A stretch of DNA of 54,412 bases. Source: Planctomycetaceae bacterium. Its GTDB lineage: Bacteria > Planctomycetota > Planctomycetia > Pirellulales > Thermoguttaceae. Positions 35,368 to 45,445 of the stretch are shown piece after piece. The notes under the pieces are model-generated. The model was not told where the DNA came from. It did no database searches and saw only the letters and a program-made list of their open reading frames with translations. The position numbers and the translations under genes are program-made. Every line of letters begins with the position of its first letter. The first letter of the stretch is position 1. The stretch is from the NCBI GenBank assembly GCA_021372005.1, contig JAJFVC010000058.1, positions 1 through 54,412 of the forward strand. Reading direction: 5' to 3'.

Positions 35368-36027
35368 ATGACCGCCGATGACACCCAACAACACGCCCTG
35401 CAAGTGGCCCGAGGACTGGCCAAAGCGTATCCCGAGGCCGCCTGCTCGCTCGACTTCCACACCCCGCTCGAATTGTTGATCGCCACTATCTTGTCGGCCC
35501 AATGCACCGACGTGCGGGTCAATCAGGTCACGCCGGCGTTGTTTCGGAAATATCCGACCGCGGCCGATTTCGCCCGGGCCGATCGGACTGAGTTGGAACA
35601 CGACATCCAAAGCACCGGTTTCTTCCGCAATAAGGCCAAAAACATCCAAAATTGCTGCCAGGTGCTGCTCGAACGCTACGACGGCAAGGTGCCGCAGCAG
35701 CTCGATCAACTGGTCGAATTGCCCGGCGTCGGCCGAAAAACCGCCAACGTGGTGCTGGGCACGGCGTTCGGCATCGCCTCGGGCGTCGTGGTCGACACGC
35801 ACGTCAGCCGGCTCAGTCGACGGCTCGGTTTGACTCGGGAAAAGGACCCCGAAAAAATCGAACGCGACTTGATGGGACAGTTGCCGAAACGCCAGTGGAT
35901 CGTGCTGAGCCATCGCATGATCCAACACGGACGCCGCTGCTGCACGGCCCGAACCCCCCATTGCTCCGAGTGTCCACTGCGAGCGATCTGTCCGCGAATC
36001 GGCGTCGAAAAAAATCCCAGGAAATAA
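35368..36027 (+). CDS. nth: Endonuclease III (DNA glycosylase/AP lyase)
   Basis: A 219-residue base-excision repair enzyme removing oxidised pyrimidines. The helix-hairpin-helix LPGVGRKTANVVLG holds the catalytic Lys, VVDTHVSRLSRRLGL holds the catalytic Asp, and the C-terminal [4Fe-4S] loop has the exact C-x6-C-x2-C-x5-C spacing (CTARTPHCSECPLRAIC). An LSAQCTDVRVNQVTP segment marks the start of the fold. It is followed closely by dcd and may share its transcript. Confidence 0.95.
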   Translation: MTADDTQQHALQVARGLAKAYPEAACSLDFHTPLELLIATILSAQCTDVRVNQVTPALFRKYPTAADFARADRTELEHDIQSTGFFRNKAKNIQNCCQVLLERYDGKVPQQLDQLVELPGVGRKTANVVLGTAFGIASGVVVDTHVSRLSRRLGLTREKDPEKIERDLMGQLPKRQWIVLSHRMIQHGRRCCTARTPHCSECPLRAICPRIGVEKNPRK

Positions 36028-36082
36028 CCGTGCCGCCGATGCAACCCTCCGCATCCATTCCTTTTTGTCACGCATCCTTGCC

Positions 36083-36658
36083 ATGGTCCTATCCGGTCAA
36101 GAAATACGTCGCCAACTCGGCACCAACATCACGATCGACCCGTTCGACGAGTCGCGGCTGAACCCCAACAGCTACAACCTGACGCTGCACGACGAGTTGC
36201 TGGTCTACGAAGAAATCGTGCTCGACATGCGTCGGGCCAATCGGTTCCGGCGGCTGACGATCCCGCCCGAGGGTTTGGTGCTGCAGCCCAACCAGCTCTA
36301 CTTGGGCCGGACCGTCGAACGAACCGAAACGCACCATCTGGCGCCGATGATCGAGGGCCGCTCGTCAATCGGGCGGCTCGGGCTGTTTGTCCACGTGACG
36401 GCCGGGTTCGGCGACGTCGGGTTCTGCGGCTACTGGACCCTCGAAATGTTCGCCATCCAACCGATCCGCATCTACGCCGGGGTGGCCATCTGCCAAATTT
36501 TCTACCATGACATCCTGGGCGATTTTGTCGAATACCAAAGCGACAAGTATCAACACAACAACGACATCCAGCCCAGTCTGTTGTTCAAAGAGCTCCTGCC
36601 CAAAGACGCCCAAGACACGCAGCTCAAGCTACCTTTTGGGATGGAACATCCAAAATAG
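36083..36658 (+). CDS. dcd: dCTP deaminase
   Basis: A 191-residue enzyme of the trimeric dUTPase/Dcd fold that deaminates dCTP to dUTP for thymidylate synthesis. Motifs include VLSGQEIRRQL at the start, LNPNSYNLTLHDELLVY, IEGRSSIGRLGLFVHVTAGF and the catalytic Glu in GYWTLEM. The GDVGFCGYW segment differs from the common 'IDPGFxG' version. I use the ATG at 36083; the frame begins with a TTG six codons earlier. Confidence 0.88.
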   Translation: MVLSGQEIRRQLGTNITIDPFDESRLNPNSYNLTLHDELLVYEEIVLDMRRANRFRRLTIPPEGLVLQPNQLYLGRTVERTETHHLAPMIEGRSSIGRLGLFVHVTAGFGDVGFCGYWTLEMFAIQPIRIYAGVAICQIFYHDILGDFVEYQSDKYQHNNDIQPSLLFKELLPKDAQDTQLKLPFGMEHPK

Positions 36659-36721
36659 GTAAGCCAGGCAACGGCAACACCAACCCAACCTGGTATGACA
36701 GTCCACCCCTGTTTTTTGAAC

Positions 36722-36759
36722 TTGACGCATGATACAGCCGATAGTACATTTATATCATG
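36722..36759 (+). promoter_or_regulatory. Promoter and candidate operator of the tetR-efflux operon
   Basis: TTGACG (36722-36727), a 17-base spacer and TACATT (36745-36750) form a good promoter whose transcript would begin at about the tetR ATG (36757). An inverted repeat, CATGATA (36728-36734) and TATCATG (36753-36759), brackets the -10 and is a likely TetR binding site for autorepression. Confidence 0.55.
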
Positions 36760-37353
36760 TCAGTCGATCAAACACGCGACCGAATCGTCGATGCGGCCCT
36801 CAAAATACTTCTATCGAGGGGCGTCGGCAAGACTAGTCTCACCGACGTGGCCTACGAGGCCGGCGTGACCCGAGTGACGGTCCATCGCTACTGTGGGGAC
36901 AAGCGGGGGCTGATCCGCGCAATCATTATGAAAATCGCCGCGATTTTTCAGACCGCCGCGCTTGGCGAGCCGACCGATTCGTTCGAGGCGATCGACGGCC
37001 GAGTGGATGAGCTTGGCCGGCAACTGGCCGCGCTGCCCAAGCAAAACCTGCTGGAGCGGCTCGAAGAGATCAATCGCGTGTATCCCGAGATTTATGCGGA
37101 GTTCCGCGCGGCGCAACGGGCGGCGGTCGATCGGATCTTTTATCATGTATTGGCGGCGGCCACCCGCGATCAATCGTTGCGGCCGGAAGTCAACCCCGAG
37201 GTGTTGAAGGCGATTTTTTGGGCCTCGACGGTCGGGCTGCTCGAAAACCCGACGCTCATTTCCTCAAACGTGTCGCTCGACGAAATCGTCACGACGGTGT
37301 CCGAAGTGTTTCGACACGGCATTCTCAAGAGCGAAGCCAGCGGAGGCGACTAA
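36757..37353 (+). CDS. TetR-family transcriptional regulator
   Basis: A 198-residue repressor-type protein. The N-terminal helix-turn-helix is clear: RIVDAALKILLSRGVGKTSL, then DVAYEAGVTRVTVHRYCGDKRGL. The C-terminal helical ligand-binding domain is divergent, as usual. No ribosome-binding site precedes the ATG, and the promoter would place the transcript start on it, so the mRNA is probably leaderless. It is followed after one base by the adaptor gene and most likely controls this efflux operon. Confidence 0.85.
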   Translation: MSVDQTRDRIVDAALKILLSRGVGKTSLTDVAYEAGVTRVTVHRYCGDKRGLIRAIIMKIAAIFQTAALGEPTDSFEAIDGRVDELGRQLAALPKQNLLERLEEINRVYPEIYAEFRAAQRAAVDRIFYHVLAAATRDQSLRPEVNPEVLKAIFWASTVGLLENPTLISSNVSLDEIVTTVSEVFRHGILKSEASGGD

Positions 37354-37354
37354 C

Positions 37355-38554
37355 GTGCATCGCTATTGCATATTTGTGTTCATCGGTTGGATGTGTTTGC
37401 CGGCGGTGGGCTGCCGGCGTTCCCGCGTCGAAGACTCGCCGCCCATCGCGGTGCAGACCGTCGCGTTGGCCCGCGAACCGGTCAGCTCCGAGGTGCATTA
37501 CGGCGCGACCGTCCGCGAGCATCAGCGAATTCAACTTTCGTTCAAAGTGCCAGGCACGGTCGAGTCGCTGTTGCAAGTGCTTCGCTCCGACGGCCGCGTG
37601 ACCGACGTTCACGAGGGCGACATCGTCACCAACGATCCATCGCGGCCGGTGGCCGAATTGGACGACTCCGACTATCGACGCCGCATGACCGGCGCGCAGG
37701 ACCAACTCGCCCGGGCGGAGGCGAAACAGCGTGCGACCGAAGCGACGGTCACGGCCGTCCGCGCGACTTACGAACGCATCAAGGCGATGCACGATCGCGG
37801 CTCGGTCTCGCAGCAGATGTACGACGACACGCTGGCCAAGCGGGACGCCGCCAATGCGGAGTTGGATGCCGTGGCGCGCGAAGTGGGCGCGGCCGGCGTC
37901 GCATTCCAGCAGGCCGAAGACGACTGGAAACACTGCAAACTGATTCCGCCGATTCCCAAGGCGGTCGTTTCGCGGAAATATACGGAGCGCGGCGAGCGGG
38001 TGCAAGCCGGCCAGCCGGTGTTCGAGATTATGGATCTGTCGACGATGCGGGCGGCGTTCGGCGTGCCCGACACACGCATCGATGAGTTCCGGCTCGGCCA
38101 GACGGTTTCGGTCAGCGCCGACGCCTTTCGCGGGCTGCCGCTGGTGGGCCGCGTGACGAAGATTCTGCCGGCCGCGGACCTGCGCACTCGCACGTTCGAG
38201 GTGGAGGTGACGATTGACGAGCCGAAGGAATTGCGGCCGGGCATGGTGGTTTCGATCGTCGTGGGCCGTCCGCACCAGATGGTGTTGGTACCGATGACCG
38301 CCGTGCAGCGCGGCGACAAACCCGGCGAGTTGGTCGTGTTCGTCGTCACGGACGAAAAAGGCAAGCAGGTGGCCCGGCGTCGCCGCGTCCAACTAGACGG
38401 CATCTACGACAACCGCATCCGATTGATCGAAGGCCCCGGCAGCGAAATCCGGAAAGGCGACCCGGTGGTCGTCAGCGGCGCGTTCCGCTTGGTCGACGGC
38501 CAAGAGGTTCGCGTGCTCGACGCTCCGAAATCCGTGACGGGGGCCATCCCATGA
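37355..38554 (+). CDS. RND efflux periplasmic adaptor (membrane fusion lipoprotein)
   Basis: A 399-residue HlyD/AcrA-type adaptor. The N-terminus has a hydrophobic segment ending in LPAVGC, a lipobox, so it is probably a lipoprotein. The barrel-sandwich half (IQLSFKVPGTVESLL), a coiled-coil hairpin (QDQLARAEAKQRATEATVTAV onward, in parts), the returning half with ERGERVQAGQPVFEIMDL, and the beta-barrel (VEVTIDEPKELRPGMVVSIV) follow in order. The GTG start at 37355 has GGAGG eight bases upstream. The end overlaps the RND pump gene by ATGA. Confidence 0.9.
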   Translation: MHRYCIFVFIGWMCLPAVGCRRSRVEDSPPIAVQTVALAREPVSSEVHYGATVREHQRIQLSFKVPGTVESLLQVLRSDGRVTDVHEGDIVTNDPSRPVAELDDSDYRRRMTGAQDQLARAEAKQRATEATVTAVRATYERIKAMHDRGSVSQQMYDDTLAKRDAANAELDAVAREVGAAGVAFQQAEDDWKHCKLIPPIPKAVVSRKYTERGERVQAGQPVFEIMDLSTMRAAFGVPDTRIDEFRLGQTVSVSADAFRGLPLVGRVTKILPAADLRTRTFEVEVTIDEPKELRPGMVVSIVVGRPHQMVLVPMTAVQRGDKPGELVVFVVTDEKGKQVARRRRVQLDGIYDNRIRLIEGPGSEIRKGDPVVVSGAFRLVDGQEVRVLDAPKSVTGAIP

Positions 38555-41500
38555 CGATCACCCAGTTTTTCGTCTACAAGCGGCCGATCGCCTGGACGGC
38601 GCTGGCGGCCATCATGATCTGGGGCTACGTCGCCTACATGGCGATGCCACAGCGACACGATCCGATCATTCCGATCCGCATCGCCACGGTCATCACGATC
38701 TATCCGGGCGCCGACGCCGAAAAAGTCGAGCAAGAGGTGACCCGCAAGATCGAGACGCAAGTGGGTCAATGCGGGCAGGTCGAAAAGGTTTATTCGCTGA
38801 GCCGACAGAATCTCTCGGTCGTGTTCATCGAGCTGTTCGAGTCGGTCAAGGACACCGAAGAGGTCTGGCAGGACATCACCGCGCGGCTCGGGACGCTGAC
38901 CAATCTGCCCACGGTCCACGGGCGGCCGCTGCACCCGATCATCAACAAGGATTTCGGCGAAACGGTCGCTATGCTGTTGACGATCTCCAGCCCGAAGGTT
39001 TCCGATTTCGAGATCCAAGAGCGCGCCAAAAGCATCCAAACCACCATCGAGGCGTTTCGCCGCAGCCGGCCCAAGCCATTTCAGCGCGACCGGATGACCG
39101 CCGTGTTGGTCTATCCGAACACGGTCGGGCGGTCGTACGTCGTGTGGCTCGGCAACAGTTTTCTGCAATACATGACCGAAAAGGGGCTAATCGAGGACGG
39201 CCATCTGGTGGAGCCGCCGAGCACCGGCTGCCTCGATTTTCAGGTGGTCCGCGGCAAGACGGACGACCAAGTGCGACGCGAGGCGTTGCGATGGGAGCGA
39301 AACACGCTCGGCGCGGGCATGTCGCATCCCGACATTTGGCCGGGCATCCTGGTCCGCAATCTGTCGACGCTCGGCGCGCGGCTCGGCCGTTCGTGGGAGG
39401 ACAAGTCCGGCGCGCGACCCGACCGCTACAGCTATCGTGAGCTGCTGCGGTTCGCCGATCGGATCCGCGACCGGTTGAAGCAGTATCCCACGATCGGCAA
39501 GATCGACGAGATCGGCGTCCAAAACGAAACAATCTATCTGTATTACAGCAACCGACGATTCGCCGCGCTTGATCTTTCGCCGCAGTTGATCGCGGCGCAA
39601 CTCGACCGTCGCAACATCAATTTGCCCGGCGGCCGCGTCGAGACCTCGCAGCAAAGCGTGTTCGTCCATCCGACGGGCGAGTTCACCAACGAACAACAGT
39701 TGGGCGAAGTGGTGTTGGACGCCCGCGGCGGCTATCCGGCCTATCTGCGCGACATGGTCGACATCGTCCGCGGCTACGAAGATCCGCCCGGCGTGATGAA
39801 CTTCCGCACGGTCAAGGTGAACGCCGATCGACCGCCCGAGGCCAAAATGCCAGGCGAGTTGACCCTTGGGATCGACGGCCACCAGGACGACGAGGAGCGG
39901 ACGCTCCCCAAAAATCCAAAGCTGCAAACCACTCGGGCCATCACGTTGGCCATTCGACAGATCAAAGGCTCGCACATCGACGCGTTCGCCCGCGACGTGT
40001 CCGCCGCGCTCGATTCGCTCAAGGGCGTGCTGCCCGACGATCTGCGCATCGAAAAAATCCACAACGAGCCGGTCGAGGTCCGCGCCAAGATCAAACAGTT
40101 CGACCAGAACCTGCTCGAAGCGGTCGCGATTGTCATTCTCGTCGCGTTGGTGTTCATGGAGTGGCGTAATGCGCTGCTGGTGGCCGTCTCGATTCCCGTC
40201 ACGGTGGCCATGACGTTGGGCATTTGCCAACTGCTGGGCATCGATCTACAACAGGTGTCGATCGCCGCGATGATCATCGCGTTCGGCCTGCTGGTCGACG
40301 ACCCCGTGGTGGCCGGCGACGCCATTAACCGCGAGATCGCGGCCGGTAACCCACGAGACAAAGCCGCATGGCTGGGCGCACATCGCCTGGCTCGCGCGAT
40401 TTTTTACGCCACGGTGACCAACGCCGTCGCGTTTTTGCCGCTGTTGATGGTCGAGGGCAAGACGGGCAACTTCATCTACTCGTTGCCGGTCGTCGTCGTG
40501 GTTTCGTTGGCTTGCAGCTTTTTCGTGTCGATCACGTTCGTGCCGCTGCTGGGCTACTATCTGCTTCGCGGCCAAAAGGGCTTCGAGGACGCCGATCGCG
40601 GCGGGTTCGGCGGCTGGGTGGCTCGAACCTATCGCCGGTTCTCGGCATGGAGCTTGAACCACAAGGCGGCCGTGATGACCGTCGCGACGATTCTGTTGGT
40701 GGGCGGAATCTCGGCGCTGCCGCTGTTGGGCACGGCGTTTTTCCCGAAGGATCTTCACACGATTTTCAGCGTCGGCGTCTATTTGACCGAAGGGTCGCCG
40801 ATCCGCGAAACCCGCAACGAGACGATGAAGGTGCTCAAGGAGATCGACCGGCTGGAAGGCAAAAACATCTCCGGCTACACGACGTTCGTCGGCCAAGGCA
40901 GCCCGAGGTTCTGGATCTCGATCGTGCCCGAGCAGCGGACCGACAACTACGCACAGATTCTGGTCAACACGATCAATCCGCACGTGACGCAACAGGTCGT
41001 CGAGCGTTTAAAACGGGAACTGCCGCCTCAGGTGGCGTCGGCCCGCGTGGTCATCGAGCAGCTTGAGACCGGGCCTCCGATCGGCGTGCCGGTGCAAATC
41101 CGCCTGTTCGGCGACGATCTGGACACGCTGCGTCGCATCGCGGCCGCAACCAAGCAGGAGCTGCGACGAATCCCCGGCACCGACAATATCCACGACGATT
41201 GGGACAACGAGGTGTTCCAGTTGTCGGCCACGATCGATCCGGCCAAGGCCAATCTATCGGCCGGCATCACGAACGAGGACGTCGCCGTGTTGCTGCAAAC
41301 CGGATTGTCAGGCCTGCCGGTCACGTATCTGCGAGAAGAGGACCGGCTGATTCCGATTACGTTCCGTCTGCGGAGCGACGAACGCACGCGAATCGAGGAC
41401 ATCAACAATCTAGACGTGATCAGCGGACTGACCAACGCACGGGTGCCGATCAGCCAGATCGCCGATTTTTCGGCCAAAATGGTCTCACCCAAAATTCGCC

Positions 41501-42189
41501 GCCGCGATTTGCAGCGGTGCATCACGGTCAAGTGCGACACCCGGGCCGGCACGCTGGCCAGCACGGTGGTCAACCACATGCAACGCTGGCTCAAGAAGAA
41601 CTCGACCGACTGGCCGCCTGGCTACCGCTATCAATTCGGCGGCGAGTATGAGGAGCAAACCAAGGGGTTCCGATCCGTCGGCCTGGCGCTGACCGCCTCG
41701 ATGGTGCTGATCTATCTGGCCCTGGTGCTGCAATTCAATAGCGTCACGAAACCGCTGGTGGTGTTTGTCGGCGTGCCGTTCGGCATGGTCGGCGGCATGC
41801 TGGGCCTGTTGCCGACCGAGACACCTTTCGGTTTCATGGCCTTTCTGGGCGTGGCGTCGCTGGCCGGCGTGATCGTCAGCCACGTGATCGTGCTGTTCGA
41901 CTACATCGAAGAAGCCCGAATGCGCGGCGAGCCGCTCCACCAGGCGGTGATCGACTCGGCCTTGGTCCGGCTGCGGCCCGTGCTGGTGACGGTCTTGGCC
42001 ACAGTCGGCGGCCTGATCCCGCTGGCCCTCAAGGGCGGTCCACTTTGGGAACCGATGTGCTACGTGCAGATCACCGGTCTGTTGCTGGCCACGTTGGTCA
42101 CGCTGGGCATCGTGCCGGTCGTCTACGTGGCGTTCGTCGAAAACGGCTTGATCCGCTGGACGCCCGAAGAACAAAAACCGACGTCGTAG
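38551..42189 (+). CDS. RND efflux transporter (AcrB/CusA-like) with porter-domain insertion
   Basis: A 1212-residue proton-driven efflux pump, about 170 residues longer than usual. The start FFVYKRPIAWTALAAIMIWGY and the proton-relay aspartates of helix 4 (LLVDDPVVAGDAINRE) are present, as are both membrane halves and the late FGGEYEEQTKGFRSVGLAL. The extra length is mainly at residues 165-292, inside the first porter region, with a charged segment and WLGNSFLQYMTEKGLIEDGH. Substrate unknown; there is no outer-membrane channel gene beside it. It converges with galE, only 6 bases separating the stops. Confidence 0.9.
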   Translation: MTITQFFVYKRPIAWTALAAIMIWGYVAYMAMPQRHDPIIPIRIATVITIYPGADAEKVEQEVTRKIETQVGQCGQVEKVYSLSRQNLSVVFIELFESVKDTEEVWQDITARLGTLTNLPTVHGRPLHPIINKDFGETVAMLLTISSPKVSDFEIQERAKSIQTTIEAFRRSRPKPFQRDRMTAVLVYPNTVGRSYVVWLGNSFLQYMTEKGLIEDGHLVEPPSTGCLDFQVVRGKTDDQVRREALRWERNTLGAGMSHPDIWPGILVRNLSTLGARLGRSWEDKSGARPDRYSYRELLRFADRIRDRLKQYPTIGKIDEIGVQNETIYLYYSNRRFAALDLSPQLIAAQLDRRNINLPGGRVETSQQSVFVHPTGEFTNEQQLGEVVLDARGGYPAYLRDMVDIVRGYEDPPGVMNFRTVKVNADRPPEAKMPGELTLGIDGHQDDEERTLPKNPKLQTTRAITLAIRQIKGSHIDAFARDVSAALDSLKGVLPDDLRIEKIHNEPVEVRAKIKQFDQNLLEAVAIVILVALVFMEWRNALLVAVSIPVTVAMTLGICQLLGIDLQQVSIAAMIIAFGLLVDDPVVAGDAINREIAAGNPRDKAAWLGAHRLARAIFYATVTNAVAFLPLLMVEGKTGNFIYSLPVVVVVSLACSFFVSITFVPLLGYYLLRGQKGFEDADRGGFGGWVARTYRRFSAWSLNHKAAVMTVATILLVGGISALPLLGTAFFPKDLHTIFSVGVYLTEGSPIRETRNETMKVLKEIDRLEGKNISGYTTFVGQGSPRFWISIVPEQRTDNYAQILVNTINPHVTQQVVERLKRELPPQVASARVVIEQLETGPPIGVPVQIRLFGDDLDTLRRIAAATKQELRRIPGTDNIHDDWDNEVFQLSATIDPAKANLSAGITNEDVAVLLQTGLSGLPVTYLREEDRLIPITFRLRSDERTRIEDINNLDVISGLTNARVPISQIADFSAKMVSPKIRRRDLQRCITVKCDTRAGTLASTVVNHMQRWLKKNSTDWPPGYRYQFGGEYEEQTKGFRSVGLALTASMVLIYLALVLQFNSVTKPLVVFVGVPFGMVGGMLGLLPTETPFGFMAFLGVASLAGVIVSHVIVLFDYIEEARMRGEPLHQAVIDSALVRLRPVLVTVLATVGGLIPLALKGGPLWEPMCYVQITGLLLATLVTLGIVPVVYVAFVENGLIRWTPEEQKPTS

Positions 42190-42195
42190 CGCCTG

Positions 42196-43185
42196 CTATT
42201 CGGAATAGCCGTCCGGATGGTTTTTGAACCAACGCCAAGCGGTGCCCACGATGTCGTCGATCTCGGTGTGCCGAGCCGACCAGCCCAACTCGCGCCGCGC
42301 TTTATCGGCGTTGGCGAACAGCATCGCCGGATCGCCGGCGCGTCGCGGGCCGTATTCGATCGGGATCTTGCGATCGGTCACACGCAACACGGACTCGATC
42401 ACCTGCTTGACCGAATAGCCGTGTCCGATGCCGAGGTTGTAAAATCGCGTGTCGCCAGGCTGCAACGCGTTCATCGCCGCGATGTGGGCCTCGCAAAGAT
42501 CCTCCACGTGGATGTAATCGCGGATGCACGTGCCGTCGGGCGTCGGATAGTCCGTGCCGAACACCGTGACCTTATTTTCCCGTCCCAACGCCGCCCGCAA
42601 CAGGACGGGAATCAGATGCGTCTCGGGCCGATGGTCCTCGCCGAGCGAACCGTCGACGGCCGCCCCGGCCACGTTGAAATAACGCGGCGCGACGAATGCA
42701 AACTGCGGATCCGCGGCCGCGTAGTCCCGCAGCACCCGCTCGACGCACCATTTGGACCAGCCGTAGGGGCTGACCGGCTGTTGACGCATCGTTTCCACCA
42801 GGGGCGTCGACTCGGGCTCGCCGTAGGTCGCGCAGGTCGAGCTGAACACCAGCCGCTGGACGCCGGCCGTGCGCATCGCCCGGAGCAGGCTGATCGTGCC
42901 GGCCGTGTTGTTGTAGTAATAGGCCAACGGATCGGCCACGGACTCGCCCACATAGGTGAGCGCGGCGAACTGCATGACGCAATCGACGTGATGTCGGACC
43001 AGAACGTCGGTCAGCTCGGCGGTGTCGGCCAGATCGAGCTTAAAAAACGCCGCCCGACGATCCACCGCCGCCGCATGTCCTCGACAGAGATTGTCGACCA
43101 CCGCAACCCGATGGCCGGCGTCCAACAATTGCCGAACGGCATGCGAACCAATGTACCCTGCTCCGCCGCAGACTAAAACGTTCAT
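42196..43185 (-). CDS. galE: UDP-glucose 4-epimerase
   Basis: A 329-residue extended short-chain dehydrogenase interconverting UDP-glucose and UDP-galactose. NAD-binding GGAGYIGSH is at the N-terminus, the catalytic Ser region is in SSTCATYGEP, and the YxxxK dyad is in SPYGWSKWCVE. AAGGAA seven bases upstream supports the ATG at 43185. It follows hypE by 76 bases on the same strand; the association with hydrogenase maturation is probably positional only. It may feed the glycan genes near the window end. Confidence 0.92.
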   Translation of the reverse strand: MNVLVCGGAGYIGSHAVRQLLDAGHRVAVVDNLCRGHAAAVDRRAAFFKLDLADTAELTDVLVRHHVDCVMQFAALTYVGESVADPLAYYYNNTAGTISLLRAMRTAGVQRLVFSSTCATYGEPESTPLVETMRQQPVSPYGWSKWCVERVLRDYAAADPQFAFVAPRYFNVAGAAVDGSLGEDHRPETHLIPVLLRAALGRENKVTVFGTDYPTPDGTCIRDYIHVEDLCEAHIAAMNALQPGDTRFYNLGIGHGYSVKQVIESVLRVTDRKIPIEYGPRRAGDPAMLFANADKARRELGWSARHTEIDDIVGTAWRWFKNHPDGYSE

Positions 43186-43261
43186 TGAGCGATTCCTTCG
43201 CACAAGAAAAACTGAAAGACCGACGCGAAAGACCTTAAGATATCGAATCGTCCGCCGCGAA

Positions 43262-44314
43262 TCAACAAATCCTGGGCATTTGTTCGCCGGAAAGGAAGTC
43301 GAGGATACGCCCGGCCCCGAATCGGTTCTTCAACTCGACCACGCCCGGATGCGCGGCCACGACCGTGCCGATTCGAGCGGGGCCAACCGCCGCCGGGTGG
43401 TTTTGCATCGCCTGCAACACGCGATCCGCCACCTCGGCCGGCACAAAGACCGCCAACCGGCCCTCGTTGGCCGCGTAGAGCGGATCGAGCCCCAACAGTT
43501 CGCACGCCGCGGCGACCGGCTCGGCCACCGGGATCGACGCCTCGTCCAGCTCGATGCCCACGCCGGCGTCCAGGGCGATTTCGTTGACTGCGGCCGCCAG
43601 TCCGCCGCGCGTCAGATCGCGCAGGCAGTGGACGTCCGCGCCGGCGGCCAGCATCGCCGCCACCAGATCGGCCAGCGGCGCGCAATCGCTCTCCAACGCC
43701 CCTTCAAACTCAAGCCCCTCGCGCACGGACAAAATCGCCATGCCGTGTCGGCCCAGATCGCCGCTCACCAGCACCGCGTCGCCCGGCGCGACCCGAGCGG
43801 GCGAAATGTCGACGCCCGGGGCGATCCAACCCACGCCCGCCGTGTTGATGAACACGCCGTCGCCCTTGCCGCGATCGACCACTTTGGTGTCGCCGGTGAC
43901 GATGCGCACGCCGGCCACTCGGGCCTCGTCGGCCATCGATCGCACGATCCGACGCAACGACTCAATGGAAAAGCCCTCTTCGAGAATAAAGCCGGCGCTG
44001 AGCGCGTCCGGCCGGGCCCCCGCCATGGCCAAATCGTTGACGGTTCCGCAAACGGCCAGGCGTCCGATGTCGCCGCCGGGAAAAAACAGCGGATGGACCA
44101 CGTAGCTGTCGGTCGTGAAAGCCAGCCGCCCCTCGCGCGACGACAACACCGCGGCGTCATGCGGAGGCTCGGCCGCTTCGGTCCGGTCAAACACGGATCG
44201 GAACACCGACTCGATCAACTCGCGCATCAGACGCCCGCCGCCGCCATGGGCCATTTGCACCGTGGCGTGGTCGTTCAACGGAACGGGACAATTCAAATGA
44301 AATGCATCGCTCAT
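43262..44314 (-). CDS. hypE: [NiFe] hydrogenase maturation protein HypE
   Basis: A 350-residue protein that dehydrates the carbamoyl group placed on its C-terminal cysteine by HypF, forming the thiocyanate that becomes the cyanide ligand of the Fe(CN)2CO centre. The end MPRIC is the exact functional tail. The N-terminal region has the family's VQMAHGGGGRLMREL and DAAVLS patterns, and GGDIGRLAVCGTVNDLAMAGA. Last gene of the hypF-C-D-E operon, 45 bases after hypD. Confidence 0.94.
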   Translation of the reverse strand: MSDAFHLNCPVPLNDHATVQMAHGGGGRLMRELIESVFRSVFDRTEAAEPPHDAAVLSSREGRLAFTTDSYVVHPLFFPGGDIGRLAVCGTVNDLAMAGARPDALSAGFILEEGFSIESLRRIVRSMADEARVAGVRIVTGDTKVVDRGKGDGVFINTAGVGWIAPGVDISPARVAPGDAVLVSGDLGRHGMAILSVREGLEFEGALESDCAPLADLVAAMLAAGADVHCLRDLTRGGLAAAVNEIALDAGVGIELDEASIPVAEPVAAACELLGLDPLYAANEGRLAVFVPAEVADRVLQAMQNHPAAVGPARIGTVVAAHPGVVELKNRFGAGRILDFLSGEQMPRIC

Positions 44315-44359
44315 AGGACTGCAAAACCGCAAGCGGCCAACTCGTCTAATCCCTAATCT

Positions 44360-45445
44360 CTATTGTCTCCGATATCGAAAATAGGCCGCGCAGGCCCCTT
44401 CGGACGAAACCATCGGCGCGCCCAACGGATGGCTGGGCGTGCAGCGGACGCCGAACGCGGGACAATCGTTCGGGCGACGATGCCCCTGCAAAATCTCGCC
44501 GGCGATGCACTCGGCGGGCTCGTCGGCCGTGATCGTCTCGACTTGGAACCGTCGCTCGGCGTCGAACCGCTCGAACTCCGGCCGAAGCCCGAGCCCGCTG
44601 GCCGGAATCTCGCCGATGCCGCGCCACTTGCGCGACACCACCTGAAACACGTCGGCCATTTGGCGCAACGCCGCAAGATTGCCCTCGGGACGGACCGTGC
44701 GAGCGTATTGGTTTTCGACCTCAAAACGGCCCGACTCCAACTGGCGAACGCACATCAGCACGCCTTGCAAAATGTCGACCGGCTCGAACCCCGTCACCAC
44801 GATCGGCACGCGATAACGCTCGGCGATCGGACGATATTCCTCCAGGCCGGTGATCGTGCAAACGTGTCCGGCGGCCAAAAAACCCTGCACCCGGTTGGCC
44901 GGCGCGTCGAGCACAGCCCGCATCGCCGGTGGCACCAACACGTGCGACACCAGGAGCGAAAAATTGGTCAAGCCGCGTCGGGCGGCCTCGGCCACCGCCA
45001 TCGCATTGGCCGGCGCGGTCGTCTCGAACCCCACGGCGAAAAACACGATCTGACGGTCCGGACAGCGCTCGGCCAGCGCGACGGCGTCCATCGGCGAATA
45101 GACCGTCCGTACGTCGCCGCCTTCCGACTTCACGGTCAGCAGGTCCTTCTGCGAACCGGGCACGCGAAGCATGTCGCCGAACGAGCAGAACGTGACCTCG
45201 GGCCGACCGGCCACCGCCACGGCCTTGTCGATCATCTCGATCGGCGTAACGCACACCGGACAGCCTGGCCCATGGATCAACGTGATCGCACGCGGCAGCA
45301 TCTCGTCCAGCCCGAATCGCAAAATCGCGTGGGTCTGCCCGCCACAAATCTCCATAATCGACCACGGCCGGGTCGTCGCCTGCGCAATGGCGTCGGCCAA
45401 GCGTCGGACCGTGTCGGCGTCACGATATTCGTCAAGAAATTTCAA
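44360..45445 (-). CDS. hypD: [NiFe] hydrogenase maturation protein HypD
   Basis: A 361-residue [4Fe-4S] protein that, with HypC, scaffolds the Fe(CN)2CO unit. Motifs: [43 protein letters not shown] and the cysteines near the end ([14 protein letters not shown]). The best start is a TTG at 45445 that overlaps the hypC stop (TTGA); it gives the family-typical MKFLDEYRD. It is translated together with hypC. Confidence 0.94.
   Translation of the reverse strand: MKFLDEYRDADTVRRLADAIAQATTRPWSIMEICGGQTHAILRFGLDEMLPRAITLIHGPGCPVCVTPIEMIDKAVAVAGRPEVTFCSFGDMLRVPGSQKDLLTVKSEGGDVRTVYSPMDAVALAERCPDRQIVFFAVGFETTAPANAMAVAEAARRGLTNFSLLVSHVLVPPAMRAVLDAPANRVQGFLAAGHVCTITGLEEYRPIAERYRVPIVVTGFEPVDILQGVLMCVRQLESGRFEVENQYARTVRPEGNLAALRQMADVFQVVSRKWRGIGEIPASGLGLRPEFERFDAERRFQVETITADEPAECIAGEILQGHRRPNDCPAFGVRCTPSHPLGAPMVSSEGACAAYFRYRRQ

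Noticed and set aside
43022..44356. 444-residue plus-strand frame across hypE
   Set aside because: Shadow frame opposite hypE and galE; His/Arg-rich with no recognisable domain.
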